Source of the DNA: Pseudomonas libanensis
Lineage (GTDB): Bacteria; Pseudomonadota; Gammaproteobacteria; Pseudomonadales; Pseudomonadaceae
Assembly (NCBI RefSeq): GCF_001439685.1
Contig: NZ_JYLH01000005.1
Span: forward strand, 1 to 64,000
Length of the DNA: 64,000 nucleotides
Direction: 5' to 3'
Made by a program: the position numbers and the translations under genes
Shown: piece after piece, positions 8,120 through 17,309 of the stretch
Layout: each line of letters opens with the position of its first letter
Numbering within the stretch: the stretch's first letter is position 1
Notes under the pieces: generated by a model
The model's input: the letters and a program-made list of their open reading frames with translations, nothing else
What the model was told of the DNA's origin: nothing
The model's database searches: none

Positions 8120-9553
8120 ATGACTTTTTTGCGCCCTACCCTGCTGACGCTGGCCTGCCTGCTGGCCTCCCCGGCCTTCGCTGACGAGCTGCCGTCACTT
8201 GGCGACGCCAGTTCTGCCATTGTCTCGCCCCAACAGGAATACCAACTGGGCCGCGCATGGCTGGCCTACCTGCGCGGCCAGGTCTCGCAGCTCAATGACC
8301 CGCAACTCAAGGATTACGTCGAAACCAGCGTGTACAAACTGGTGGAGACCAGCCAGGTCAATGACCGGCGCCTGGAATTCATCCTGATCAACAGCCCGCA
8401 ACTCAATGCCTTTGCGGCACCTGGCGGGATCGTCGGGGTCAACGGCGGCTTGTTCCTCAACGCCCAGACCGAAGGTGAATACGCATCGGTACTGGCCCAC
8501 GAACTGGCTCACTTGTCCCAGCGCCACTTCGCCCGGGGCGTCGAAGCGCAGTCACGCATGCAACTGCCGATGATGGCCGCCCTGCTCGGCGGCATCATCG
8601 CCGCCGCCGCCGGTGCAGGCGACGCGGGTATCGCCGCGATTGCCGGCTCACAAGCCGCAGCGATCCAGGAACAACGCCGATTCTCCCGGCAGAACGAACA
8701 AGAGGCCGACCGTATCGGTATCCTCAACCTGGAGAAAGCCGGCTACGACCCGCGCTCCATGCCGACCATGTTCGAACGCCTGATGCGCCAATACCGCTTC
8801 GACGCCAAGCCACCGGAATTCCTGCTGACTCACCCGGTGACTGAATCGCGGATCGCCGATACCCGTAACCGCGCCGAGCAGGCCAAACCCGGCGGCAAGG
8901 AAGACAGCCTGCGCTATCAGTTGATTCGCGCACGGGTGCAATTGAAGTACGAAGACACGCCAGGCCTTGCCGCCAAGCGCTTCCAGGCCCAGTTGGACGA
9001 GAACCCCAAGAACGATGTGGCGCGATATGGTCTGGCTATCGCACAGATCAAGGGCACCCAACTCAAGGAAGCACGGGAGAGCCTGGCACCGCTGCTGGCC
9101 AAGGCGCCCAACGACATCACCTACAACCTGGCGCAGATCGAGCTGGACATCACCAGCAACCGCATGCCGGACGCACAGCAACGTACCGACCGCATGCTCA
9201 CCCAGTACCCCAGCAACTATCCGCTGAATCAGGTGCGGGTGGATTTGTTGCTTAAGCAGAACCGCACCGCTGATGCGGAGAAAGCGCTGGACGGGCTGCT
9301 CAAGTCCCGCCCGGACGATCCGGACGTGTGGTACCAGGTCGCCGAGACCCGCGGCTTGTCCGGCAACATCATCGGCCTGCACCAGGCTCGTGCCGAATAC
9401 TTCGCCCTGGTGGGTGATTTCCAGCAAGCCATCCAGCAGTTGGACTTTGCCAAGCGCCGCGCTGGCAATAACTTCCCACTGTCCTCGCGCATCGATGCCC
9501 GTCAGCGTGAGCTGATCGAACAGGAGCGCTTGGTCAAAGGCATGATGAGCTAA
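8120..9553 (+). CDS. bepA: Periplasmic M48 metalloprotease with TPR domain (BepA family)
   Basis: A 477-residue exported protein. Signal peptide residues 1-22 end in SPAFA. The M48 peptidase domain has the HELAH zinc site (His127, Glu128, His131), with a third ligand Glu195 in QNEQEAD. The C-terminal half (about 280-470) is a run of TPR helices. In E. coli BepA degrades stalled LptD and aids Bam-dependent assembly. The ATG at 8120 has GAAAGG 9 bases upstream; a TTG two codons earlier is less suitable. A perfect hairpin terminator follows. Confidence 0.92.
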   Translation: MTFLRPTLLTLACLLASPAFADELPSLGDASSAIVSPQQEYQLGRAWLAYLRGQVSQLNDPQLKDYVETSVYKLVETSQVNDRRLEFILINSPQLNAFAAPGGIVGVNGGLFLNAQTEGEYASVLAHELAHLSQRHFARGVEAQSRMQLPMMAALLGGIIAAAAGAGDAGIAAIAGSQAAAIQEQRRFSRQNEQEADRIGILNLEKAGYDPRSMPTMFERLMRQYRFDAKPPEFLLTHPVTESRIADTRNRAEQAKPGGKEDSLRYQLIRARVQLKYEDTPGLAAKRFQAQLDENPKNDVARYGLAIAQIKGTQLKEARESLAPLLAKAPNDITYNLAQIELDITSNRMPDAQQRTDRMLTQYPSNYPLNQVRVDLLLKQNRTADAEKALDGLLKSRPDDPDVWYQVAETRGLSGNIIGLHQARAEYFALVGDFQQAIQQLDFAKRRAGNNFPLSSRIDARQRELIEQERLVKGMMS

Positions 9554-9560
9554 ACCCATC

Positions 9561-9613
9561 ACCCACAAAAAAGCCCCGCTGTCGTTAACCGACAGCGGGG
9601 CTTTTTTGTGGGT
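9561..9613. terminator. Bidirectional terminator between bepA and mucD
   Basis: Two perfect 24-base inverted arms (ACCCACAAAAAAGCCCCGCT... and its complement) surround a 5-base loop. Each strand has a GC-rich stem flanked by six A and six T residues, so it can end transcription of bepA from the left and mucD from the right. Confidence 0.93.
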
Positions 9614-9620
9614 TAGTGGA

Positions 9621-11057
9621 TTACTCTGCCAGCTTGAAGGTGATGAAGCTGGCTCGACCTTGACGCAGGACGCGCATCGACACCGAACGATTCTTCGGCA
9701 ACGCCTTGGCGATGTCGGTGAACTCCTTGGTGGAGTCGATCGCCTGGTTGTTCAGATGGGTGATGACGTCGCCAGGCTGCAGGCCGATCAAGGCGGCCGG
9801 GCCATCCTGGACTTCCTTGATCACGACACCGCTCTGCAGGTCGAAGGTTTTCTTCTGCTCGGCGGTCAGCTCAACCACGGCAATACCCAGGCGGTTGCTG
9901 CTGCGTTCAGCACCTGGCTTGGCATTGCCCAGGGCATCCAGGGTCGCACCTTCTTCCGGAATGGCGCCGACGGTCAGCTCAACGTTCTGACGCTTGCCGT
10001 CACGGATCACTTCCAGCTTGGCTTTACCGCCGGCCTTGAGCGCGCCGACCAGATGAGGCAGGTCGGCCGACATGATGATTGGCTGGCCGTTCATACTCAG
10101 GATCACGTCGCCGACTTTCAGGCCGCCCTTGGCTGCAGGGCCATTGTCCTGGATCTGTGCAACCAGCGCACCGGCCGGCTTGTCGAGACCGAAGGACTCA
10201 GCCAGATCCTTGTTCACTTCCTGAATAACCACACCCAACCAACCTCGGCTGACCTTGCCACCGCTCTTCAACTGGTTGGAAACATCCATGGCCACGTCGA
10301 TCGGGATTGCGAAAGACACGCCCATGAAACCACCGGAGCGCGTGTAGATCTGCGAGTTAATCCCCACGACTTCGCCGGCCAGGTTGAACAGCGGGCCACC
10401 GGAGTTGCCCGGGTTAATCGGCACGTCGGTCTGGATGAACGGTACATAGTTTTCGTTCGGCAGGCTGCGACCGATGGCACTGACAATGCCCTGGGTAACG
10501 GTATGGTCGAAGCCGAACGGTGAACCGATGGCTACCACCCATTGGCCGGCTTTCAAGTCCTGGGATTTACCGAGCTTGAGAACCGGCAGGTCCTTGCCAT
10601 CGATTTTCAGCAGCGCCACGTCGGAGCGTGGGTCGGTGCCGATCAGCTTGGCCTTGAGTTCACTGCGATCAGCCAGGCGTACGAGAATCTCGTCAGCATC
10701 GGCAATCACGTGGTTGTTGGTGAGGATATAGCCGTCGGGCGAGATGATAAAGCCGGAACCCAGCGACTGGGCTTCGCGCTGACCACCGCCGCCACGAGGG
10801 GCGCGGGGTTGCGGCATGCCGCGCTCGAAGAACTCGCGCAGCATGGGCGGCAGGCCTTCCAGATCCGGCATCTGCTGGTTCGATACTTTGCGATCCGGCA
10901 GTTTTTGCGTGGTACTGATGTTCACCACCGCAGGCGAGGCCTGCTCCACCAATTGGGTGAAGTCAGGCAGTTCGACTGCTTGCGCAGGCAAGGCCTGACC
11001 CAGCACCAGCACCGTGGCGACTATGGATAGGTAAGACTTCAAACGTGGTATCGACAT
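9621..11057 (-). CDS. mucD: Periplasmic serine protease MucD (DegP/HtrA family)
   Basis: A 478-residue HtrA protease and negative regulator of AlgU activity. A signal peptide ends near residue 27 (PAQA). The trypsin-like domain carries the triad His116 (TNNHVIA), Asp146 (RSDVALL) and Ser219 (PGNSGGPL). Two PDZ domains follow (about 265-355 and 385-475). It lies 235 bases after mucB rather than being tightly coupled, and the gap contains a terminator-like hairpin, so it may also have its own promoter. The mucC gene found here in P. aeruginosa is absent. GGGAGC precedes the ATG. Confidence 0.95.
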   Translation of the reverse strand: MSIPRLKSYLSIVATVLVLGQALPAQAVELPDFTQLVEQASPAVVNISTTQKLPDRKVSNQQMPDLEGLPPMLREFFERGMPQPRAPRGGGGQREAQSLGSGFIISPDGYILTNNHVIADADEILVRLADRSELKAKLIGTDPRSDVALLKIDGKDLPVLKLGKSQDLKAGQWVVAIGSPFGFDHTVTQGIVSAIGRSLPNENYVPFIQTDVPINPGNSGGPLFNLAGEVVGINSQIYTRSGGFMGVSFAIPIDVAMDVSNQLKSGGKVSRGWLGVVIQEVNKDLAESFGLDKPAGALVAQIQDNGPAAKGGLKVGDVILSMNGQPIIMSADLPHLVGALKAGGKAKLEVIRDGKRQNVELTVGAIPEEGATLDALGNAKPGAERSSNRLGIAVVELTAEQKKTFDLQSGVVIKEVQDGPAALIGLQPGDVITHLNNQAIDSTKEFTDIAKALPKNRSVSMRVLRQGRASFITFKLAE

Positions 11058-11138
11058 ACAGCTCCCGTTACGACGAGCAGGGTTGAGCGACAGGGTTCAA
11101 TAAATGCCGGAGACTGCGACCGACAATTTTGTCCCGCT

Positions 11139-11173
11139 AACAAAACAAGGCCAGGGCCATCAAACCCTGACCT
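11139..11173 (-). terminator. Possible hairpin terminator between mucB and mucD
   Basis: On the minus strand AGGTCAGGG pairs with CCCTGGCCT (8 of 9 plus a G-T pair) across an 8-base loop, followed by TGTTTTGTT. The T tract is imperfect, so termination may be partial. The rest of the mucB-mucD gap shows no convincing gene. Confidence 0.5.
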
Positions 11174-11292
11174 ATAAAAAACATAGGAAATTTTTGCAAG
11201 TGAAAATGCTGATCCAGAGATTTCATACGCTCAGCACCCAACCAACGATGGGCACAGATTGAAAGATCAGCATGAACGCAGGATTAACAATT

Positions 11293-12252
11293 TCATGGCT
11301 TGGCAGTGGCCTCCCCACTACGCATCGACAAGGCGATACGCTCGGCAGTGCCGATGGGAATTTCGCCTACCACCGTCACCATCACTTCACCTTCCACCGT
11401 ATTCAAGCGTCGGGATACTGCTACGGTTGGCCCAAGCTGAGCCCGGGTTTCATTCACATCAGCACCTTTTGCTGACTCCAGAAACACGGAGAAACGCGCG
11501 AGCCCATCGCCAAACATCAGGCTATCGACCGTGGATTTGGTTTGGGTATCTTTGCGCGTGACGGCACTGATCTGTTGGAAGCCAGGCGGCAGCCAATCCA
11601 GATGCCACACCTGGGTGGCAGGCATGTCGGAGGCTTTAGGAGAGGAAACAGCGACAGGCGAACACTCGCGGCCAGGCTGCAAGTCCTGGTCGGACGGAAC
11701 GGCGCGGGTATCCAGGCGCGTATACTGAAAGCGCTCCAACAACTGCCCCTGATCATTGAGCAGCAAGGATTTGAGCGGCAGCGCGGTTTCACGATCCAGG
11801 TGCAATTCAAAACCATAGCGATATTGATCACGCGGACTGATCGACACGATCACCGCATTACGACCGGCCACGCGGGATTTACCGATAACGGCCAATTCAT
11901 AGAATTGAGTGAGTTTTTGTGGATCGAGTGCACGCGAAGGTGCATCAGAGGAACTCGTCAGGCCAGAAACCAGCGCACCGCTGACACATTGTGTACGACC
12001 GTCTACCCTAAGGGCTTCCTGGGCAACGCCATCGAGCTGCAACAAGCGCTCACGTACGTGGCCATCCTGGACGCGATGCCAGATGTCATGGGTAGAAAAA
12101 CTACCATTACGTTCGTAGACAAACGTGCCTTCAAAGCTTTGCTGCTGCTCTGCACGCCCAAGTCGAGTCAGCCAGTCTTGGGCTTCATCGGCATGGGCGG
12201 ATAGTGCAAACCAACTACTGAGCCAAAGCGTAAGGAGCGGTATGGCGCGCAT
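11293..12252 (-). CDS. mucB: Periplasmic sigma-factor regulator MucB (RseB)
   Basis: A 319-residue periplasmic protein that binds the outer part of MucA and shields it from proteolysis. Signal peptide residues 1-21 end in SAHA. An N-terminal lipoprotein-like MucB/RseB domain (about 25-200) is followed by a smaller C-terminal domain, as usual. The ATG at 12252 follows AAGGAGCCCT and lies 16 bases after mucA. The reading frame extends further upstream, but those codons overlap mucA and are not needed. Confidence 0.95.
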   Translation of the reverse strand: MRAIPLLTLWLSSWFALSAHADEAQDWLTRLGRAEQQQSFEGTFVYERNGSFSTHDIWHRVQDGHVRERLLQLDGVAQEALRVDGRTQCVSGALVSGLTSSSDAPSRALDPQKLTQFYELAVIGKSRVAGRNAVIVSISPRDQYRYGFELHLDRETALPLKSLLLNDQGQLLERFQYTRLDTRAVPSDQDLQPGRECSPVAVSSPKASDMPATQVWHLDWLPPGFQQISAVTRKDTQTKSTVDSLMFGDGLARFSVFLESAKGADVNETRAQLGPTVAVSRRLNTVEGEVMVTVVGEIPIGTAERIALSMRSGEATAKP

Positions 12253-12268
12253 AGGGCTCCTTAGCGGA

Positions 12269-12856
12269 TCAACGGTTTTCCTGGCTTGCTGCGCGAGCGT
12301 ATGGCAGAGCGCTATCAGTGTCTTTCGAAGCCGATTCCTGCGTATGTTGACGCAGGTAGCCTGGAAGACGCTGGTCCTGCCAACCGGATTGCCCTTGAAG
12401 CACACCATTAGCCATAGGGCCGGTGGTATCGGAGCTTTCCTTGTAGCCTGCCAGTACAGCCGGACCTTTGACTTGCGGACCGGCCATGACCGGTTGCTGA
12501 GTCTGTTGGGCCAACTCGTTGCCAGCAATCTCGTCCTGGTTGTACAGGCGAACACCAGCCAGCACAGCGACGGTGACCGAAGCAGCTACTGCCAGGCGAC
12601 CCAGGCTACGCCATGGACCCCGTGCAGCTTTTGCCGGAACGGCTTCATCAGCAAGCGCAGCAGAAACGGCCGCAGCAATATCCAGACGAGGGATTAGAAG
12701 ATCCTTGTGCATCACCGCCCGAGCGACTTGGTAACGAGACCAGGTATCACGGGTTTCGGCATCATCAAATGCATTGAGCACCCGACGAAGTTCCAGTTCA
12801 TCCGCTTCGTTATCCATCACTGCGGACAGCGATTCCTGCAGGGCATCACGACTCAT
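12269..12856 (-). CDS. mucA: Anti-sigma factor MucA
   Basis: A 195-residue inner-membrane protein that sequesters AlgU. The cytoplasmic AlgU-binding domain (1-75, MSRDALQESLSAVMDNEADE) is followed by one membrane segment at about 85-104 and a periplasmic tail that contacts MucB. The length matches P. aeruginosa MucA (194), so there is no sign of the truncations that cause mucoidy. The ATG at 12856 has GAGAGG upstream and lies 32 bases after algU. Confidence 0.96.
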   Translation of the reverse strand: MSRDALQESLSAVMDNEADELELRRVLNAFDDAETRDTWSRYQVARAVMHKDLLIPRLDIAAAVSAALADEAVPAKAARGPWRSLGRLAVAASVTVAVLAGVRLYNQDEIAGNELAQQTQQPVMAGPQVKGPAVLAGYKESSDTTGPMANGVLQGQSGWQDQRLPGYLRQHTQESASKDTDSALPYARAASQENR

Positions 12857-12888
12857 GGCGGTTCCTCTCTTGGCTGTCGCCGCTGTCT

Positions 12889-13470
12889 TTAGTTTTCCTG
12901 CAACAAAGGTTGCAAGGCTTTGTCGATGGCTTCCCGGGCCCGGAAAATCCGTGACCTTACAGTCCCCACCGGACATTGCATGACGCTCGCAATGTCTTCG
13001 TAACTCAGACCATCAAATTCACGTAAAGTTAACGCCGTACGCAAATCTTCTGGCAGTTGCTGAATTGTGCGATGGACGGTGCCTTCGATCTCGTCGCGCA
13101 GCAATGCACGCTCCGGCGACTCGAGATCTTTGAGGCCGTGATCACCATCGTAAAATTCTGCATCTTCTGAACTGACATCACTGTCTGGTGGGCGGCGGCC
13201 GCGAGACACCAGATAGTTCTTCGCCGTGTTAATGGCGATGCGGTAGAGCCACGTATAAAACGCACTATCACCGCGGAAATTTCCCAGTGCACGGTACGCC
13301 TTGATAAAGGCTTCCTGTGCAACGTCCTGCGCTTCATGGGTGTCGTGCACAAACCGCACGATCAACCCGAGAATTTTGTGCTGGTATTTCAGCACTAGCA
13401 GATCAAATGCTCGCTTGTCGCCGCGTTGTACGCGCTCGACCAGCTGCTGATCCTCTTCCTGGGTTAGCAT
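12889..13470 (-). CDS. algU: ECF sigma factor AlgU (RpoE/sigma-22)
   Basis: A 193-residue extracytoplasmic sigma factor. Region 2 (about 20-95) contains the AQDVAQEAFIKAYRALGNF helix, and region 4 (about 130-185) the LREFDGLSYEDIASVMQCP helix-turn-helix. It directs envelope-stress, alginate and osmotic-stress genes. The ATG at 13470 has CGAGGAG upstream. It leads algU-mucA-mucB and has an AlgU-type promoter 60 bases upstream, the expected autoregulatory loop. Confidence 0.97.
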   Translation of the reverse strand: MLTQEEDQQLVERVQRGDKRAFDLLVLKYQHKILGLIVRFVHDTHEAQDVAQEAFIKAYRALGNFRGDSAFYTWLYRIAINTAKNYLVSRGRRPPDSDVSSEDAEFYDGDHGLKDLESPERALLRDEIEGTVHRTIQQLPEDLRTALTLREFDGLSYEDIASVMQCPVGTVRSRIFRAREAIDKALQPLLQEN

Positions 13471-13931
13471 GAACACTCCTCGTTGTACTCGAAGGAGGCT
13501 TGCATAACTAAACGATCAGGCTTGCAAACATAGACTCGGGCTTTTCGCAAAAGTTCTCCCCCTTCAAGCAAGTTTCCGGCATGCACTGATTTGGCACACA
13601 CGAAAAACGCAGCCCGGGCGGCGCCGGCTGCGCGAATAATCTTGTCGCCGGTTTCGTGACGCGTCCAATGCTCCCGACGGGCCAATAAACTCAACGTTTT
13701 CCCAGCTTTCGGGCAACCTGCTATTGAGTCGGTACCCATGCAAAAAGTTCCCGCCTCGCCAACCGGCCATTTCCCAAAGCTGCGCAGCATAATCTCACAA
13801 TGCCACGAATGCGTGGCTATTGTGCCGCTCCCCCCCTCTATATACTAGTGGCCCGTGTGCCCCTTTGATTCGCCGATCCAGGCGTCCTGTTTGCGCCGCT
13901 CCTTCGGATCGCTTTTTGCGGAATCCATTCA
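13471..13931. other. 461-base divergent control region between algU and nadB
   Basis: It holds the AlgU-type promoter described separately and, toward nadB, a plausible -10 TATACT at 13841-13846 with a weak -35 (TTGTGC, 13820-13825, short 15-base spacing). A frame open on the minus strand across 13464-13790 has no good ribosome site and covers the algU promoter; I do not treat it as a gene. Confidence 0.5.
13530..13556 (-). promoter_or_regulatory. AlgU-dependent promoter of algU
   Basis: The minus strand has GAACTT (13556-13551), a 16-base spacer and TCTAT (13534-13530). The -35 matches the AlgU/sigma-22 element exactly and the -10 has the TCT start of the TCTGA-type element. The leader to the ATG would be about 50 bases. 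This is the position of the autoregulated algU promoter known in P. aeruginosa. Confidence 0.75.
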
Positions 13932-15548
13932 ATGAGCCAACAGTTCCAACACGATGTCCTGGTAATCGGCAGCGGCGCGGCCGGCTTGAGCCTTGCGCTG
14001 ACCCTGCCCAGCCACCTGCGTATCGCCGTCTTGAGCAAAGGCGACCTGGCCAACGGCTCGACATTCTGGGCCCAAGGCGGCGTCGCCGCGGTGCTGGATG
14101 ATACCGACACGGTGCAATCCCATGTTGAGGATACCCTCAATGCCGGCGGCGGCCTGTGCCATGAAGAGGCGGTGCGCTTCACCGTCGAGCACAGCCGGGA
14201 AGCCATCCAATGGCTGATCGACCAAGGTGTGCCGTTCACCCGCGATGAACATGCCGGCAGCGACGACGGTGGCTTTGAGTTCCACCTGACCCGCGAAGGT
14301 GGCCACAGTCATCGGCGAATCATTCATGCCGCCGACGCCACCGGCGCAGCCATTTTCAAGACGCTGCTCGAACAGGCCCGCCAACGCCCCAATATCCAAT
14401 TGCTTGAACAACGTGTCGCCGTCGACCTGATCACCGAAAAACGCCTGGGCCTGGCGGGCGAACGCTGCCTCGGCGCCTACGTGCTTAACCGTGCCAGCGG
14501 CGAAGTCGATACCTACGGCGCACGTTTCACTATTCTTGCCTCGGGCGGCGCGGCCAAGGTCTACCTCTATACCAGCAACCCCGACGGCGCCTGTGGCGAC
14601 GGCATTGCCATGGCCTGGCGCTCGGGATGCCGGGTGGCCAACCTGGAATTCAACCAGTTCCACCCCACCTGCCTGTATCACCCCCAGGCCAAGAGTTTCC
14701 TGATCACCGAAGCCCTGCGTGGCGAAGGCGCACACCTGAAGTTGCCCAATGGCGAACGCTTCATGCAGCGCTTCGACCCTCGCGCCGAGCTGGCACCGCG
14801 CGATATCGTCGCCCGCGCCATCGACCATGAAATGAAGCGCCTGGGTATCGACTGCGTATACCTGGACATCAGCCACAAGCCCGAAGCCTTCATCAAGACC
14901 CACTTCCCGACGGTCTACGAACGCTGCCTGACCTTCAATATCGACATCACCAAAGGCCCGATCCCGGTGGTCCCCGCCGCGCACTACACTTGCGGTGGCG
15001 TAATGGTCGACCAGCATGGCCGCACCGATGTGCCCGGCCTGTACGCCATCGGCGAAACCAGTTTCACCGGCCTGCACGGCGCCAACCGCATGGCCAGCAA
15101 TTCACTGCTCGAATGTTTTGTGTATGCACGCTCAGCCGCAGCCGACATCCTTGAACAACTGCCGCGCATCCCGGTACCGGCCGCCCTGCCCCGCTGGGAT
15201 GCCAGTCAGGTGACCGATTCGGACGAGGACGTGATCATCGCCCACAACTGGGACGAGCTGCGACGCTTCATGTGGGACTACGTGGGGATCGTGCGCACCA
15301 ACAAGCGCCTGCAACGCGCCCAGCACCGGGTGCGCCTGCTGCTGGATGAAATTGACGAGTTCTACAGCAACTACAAGGTCAGCCGTGACCTGATCGAATT
15401 GCGCAACCTGGCCCAAGTGGCAGAGCTGATGATTCGCTCGGCTATGGAGCGCAAGGAAAGCCGAGGCCTGCATTACACCCTCGACTACCCGCAGATGCTG
15501 CCCGAAGCCCGCGACACTATCCTGGTGCCAACCACCTACGGCGGCTGA
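13932..15548 (+). CDS. nadB: L-aspartate oxidase
   Basis: A 538-residue FAD enzyme that oxidises aspartate to iminoaspartate, the first step of NAD synthesis. The dinucleotide motif [13 protein letters not shown] is at residues 11-23, the succinate-dehydrogenase-like substrate region includes [11 protein letters not shown] and [10 protein letters not shown], and [12 protein letters not shown] is the conserved C-terminal flavin site. The length is normal. It diverges from algU, as in other Pseudomonas, and its last 32 bases overlap the convergent ygfX gene. Confidence 0.97.
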   Translation: MSQQFQHDVLVIGSGAAGLSLALTLPSHLRIAVLSKGDLANGSTFWAQGGVAAVLDDTDTVQSHVEDTLNAGGGLCHEEAVRFTVEHSREAIQWLIDQGVPFTRDEHAGSDDGGFEFHLTREGGHSHRRIIHAADATGAAIFKTLLEQARQRPNIQLLEQRVAVDLITEKRLGLAGERCLGAYVLNRASGEVDTYGARFTILASGGAAKVYLYTSNPDGACGDGIAMAWRSGCRVANLEFNQFHPTCLYHPQAKSFLITEALRGEGAHLKLPNGERFMQRFDPRAELAPRDIVARAIDHEMKRLGIDCVYLDISHKPEAFIKTHFPTVYERCLTFNIDITKGPIPVVPAAHYTCGGVMVDQHGRTDVPGLYAIGETSFTGLHGANRMASNSLLECFVYARSAAADILEQLPRIPVPAALPRWDASQVTDSDEDVIIAHNWDELRRFMWDYVGIVRTNKRLQRAQHRVRLLLDEIDEFYSNYKVSRDLIELRNLAQVAELMIRSAMERKESRGLHYTLDYPQMLPEARDTILVPTTYGG

Positions 15549-15963
15549 ACTTCAGGCGTACCCGCAGGCGCCGGTGTACATCGGCAGCCAGTGCGTCCTG
15601 CGGCACACAGATCGAACGCACTCGCCGCTCACCCTGCACTCGGTAGCGCAACACAACGATCAGCGGCAACGCGAGGCTGTCGGGACGCAATTGCACCGCG
15701 TGCCAGCCGCGCGAGGCGTTCCATAGCTGCCAGCCATCGTCGTCACGGCGCAGGCCACGAATCGACGAACGGTGAGTGAGCAGGATATGGCGCGGCAGCA
15801 CCCAGGTGCAGTGAGCCAGGCATAGCAGGACGCCAAGGCTTGAATAAGGCAGGTTCAGCATCAGCAGGCTACCCAGCGCAATCAGCTGGGCAAGCAGATA
15901 CGCCGCCAGCAACAACCGTGAGGCCTGCCAGCGGCATTCGAAGCGGTTACTTGGGCTGGACAC
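15517..15963 (-). CDS. ygfX: YgfX-family membrane protein (CptA-like)
   Basis: A 148-residue protein with two hydrophobic segments in residues 12-55 and a basic soluble C-terminal half, matching YgfX. In E. coli YgfX was described as a membrane-bound inhibitor of cell-division polymers (CptA) paired with SdhE (CptB). The best start is GTG at 15963, inside the 3' end of sdhE (17-base overlap), which gives the family's usual length. Its end overlaps nadB by 32 bases tail to tail. The toxin role is uncertain even in E. coli. Confidence 0.75.
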   Translation of the reverse strand: MSSPSNRFECRWQASRLLLAAYLLAQLIALGSLLMLNLPYSSLGVLLCLAHCTWVLPRHILLTHRSSIRGLRRDDDGWQLWNASRGWHAVQLRPDSLALPLIVVLRYRVQGERRVRSICVPQDALAADVHRRLRVRLKFSRRRWLAPG

Positions 15964-16201
15964 GGTCCAGAATCTTGCGAACCATGCGCTGCAGCTCCGG
16001 ATCTTCAGATTCGGAGCGCTCCATGAACCAGCCGAACATATCCTGGTCTTCGCATTCGAGCAGCCTGACGTAGAGGTCGCGATCGACTTTATCGAGCGTC
16101 GCGTACACTTCTTTGGTGAACGGCACCAACAACACATCCAGCTCAAGCATGCCACGACGGCTGTGCCAGAAGAGACGATTGATTTCTACATCTTCGACCA
16201 T
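15947..16201 (-). CDS. sdhE: FAD assembly factor SdhE (succinate dehydrogenase assembly factor 2)
   Basis: An 84-residue helical protein of the SdhE/YgfY family that promotes covalent flavinylation of SdhA/FrdA. The conserved RRGMLELD motif, essential for flavin transfer, is at residues 15-22. The ATG at 16201 follows GAGGAGGGC. It overlaps the following ygfX gene, the same pair as in enterobacteria, and lies opposite ygfZ. Confidence 0.92.
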   Translation of the reverse strand: MVEDVEINRLFWHSRRGMLELDVLLVPFTKEVYATLDKVDRDLYVRLLECEDQDMFGWFMERSESEDPELQRMVRKILDRVQPK

Positions 16202-16340
16202 GGAGCCCTCCTCAAATAGAGCGCCAGTATACAGCCCCGGCGAGACCGGGACACTCGGCTTTGGTCGCCCATACGGAAACTATCCATTTGCCGGGCGCCC
16301 CTCTATGATGCACCCATGACTTTTTGATGTGCGATGACCC

Positions 16341-17273
16341 ATGGCCGACTCTGCGTTTTTTTGCCCACTGACCCACGAAGGCGTGCTTGCCGTCCGCGGC
16401 TCCGATGCCGCCAAGTTCCTGCAAGGCCAACTGACCTGCAACCTCAATTACCTGAGTGATACCCAGGCCAGCCTGGGCGCGCGGTGCACACAAAAAGGCC
16501 GCATGCAGTCCAGCTTCCGCATCCTGCTGCAAGGCGACGGCGTACTGATGGCCATGGCCACCGAGCTGCTCGAACCGCAACTGGGGGACTTGAAGAAATA
16601 TGCGGTGTTCTCCAAATCCAAACTCACCGACGAAAGCGCCGCCTGGGCACGCTTCGGCCTGGCAAACGCAGACGCTTCCCTTGGCCTGGCACTGCCGGCC
16701 GAGACCGACAGTGTAGTACGCACCGATTCGCTCATCGCCATTCGCGTCTCCTCTAACCGTGCCGAACTCTGGGTGCCCGTAGAGCAAGCCGACGCCGTGC
16801 GCAGCCAACTCGCCGCGCAGCTGCCACAGGCAGACTTGAATGCCTGGCTGCTCGGCCAGATCCGTGCCGGTATCGGCCAGGTGATGCCGCAGACCCGCGA
16901 GCTGTTCATCCCACAAATGCTCAACCTGCAGGCCGTGGGTGGCGTGAGCTTCAAGAAAGGCTGCTACACCGGCCAGGAAATCGTCGCGCGCATGCAGTAC
17001 CTGGGCAAACTCAAGCGGCGCCTGTATCGCCTGAGCCTGGACGTGGCCGATCTACCCGAACCAGGTACGCCATTGTTTTCACCCAACCACAACAGCGCGA
17101 TCGGCGAAGTCGTGATCGCGGCAAAAGCGGGCCAGTCGATTGAACTTCTCGCCGTGCTGCAAGCCGAAGCTGCCGACAATGGCGACGTGCGCTTGGGCAC
17201 CTTGGAAGGCCCTGGCTTGCACCTGCTCGACCTGCCCTACCAACTGGACCGTGATCGCGAGATCCAGCGTTAA
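16341..17273 (+). CDS. ygfZ: Folate-binding Fe-S maturation protein YgfZ
   Basis: A 310-residue homologue of the glycine-cleavage T protein. The signature KGCYTGQE near residues 211-218 includes the Cys needed for function in E. coli. YgfZ uses tetrahydrofolate to help assemble or repair certain Fe-S proteins. The gene sits head to head with sdhE-ygfX, the arrangement also seen in enterobacteria. The length is typical. Confidence 0.93.
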   Translation: MADSAFFCPLTHEGVLAVRGSDAAKFLQGQLTCNLNYLSDTQASLGARCTQKGRMQSSFRILLQGDGVLMAMATELLEPQLGDLKKYAVFSKSKLTDESAAWARFGLANADASLGLALPAETDSVVRTDSLIAIRVSSNRAELWVPVEQADAVRSQLAAQLPQADLNAWLLGQIRAGIGQVMPQTRELFIPQMLNLQAVGGVSFKKGCYTGQEIVARMQYLGKLKRRLYRLSLDVADLPEPGTPLFSPNHNSAIGEVVIAAKAGQSIELLAVLQAEAADNGDVRLGTLEGPGLHLLDLPYQLDRDREIQR

Positions 17274-17309
17274 TCGCCGTACCTTTTTGCAGCACCCTAG
17301 AGAGCATGA

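Noticed and set aside
11147..11236. A 29-codon frame in the mucB-mucD gap as a mucC remnant
   Set aside because: It lacks the Cys-rich RseC/MucC features and overlaps the hairpin.
13464..13790. A 108-codon minus-strand frame upstream of algU
   Set aside because: It covers the AlgU promoter, lacks a ribosome site and has no family resemblance.
13929..15077. A 382-codon frame antisense to nadB
   Set aside because: nadB is unmistakable on the plus strand; this is its shadow.
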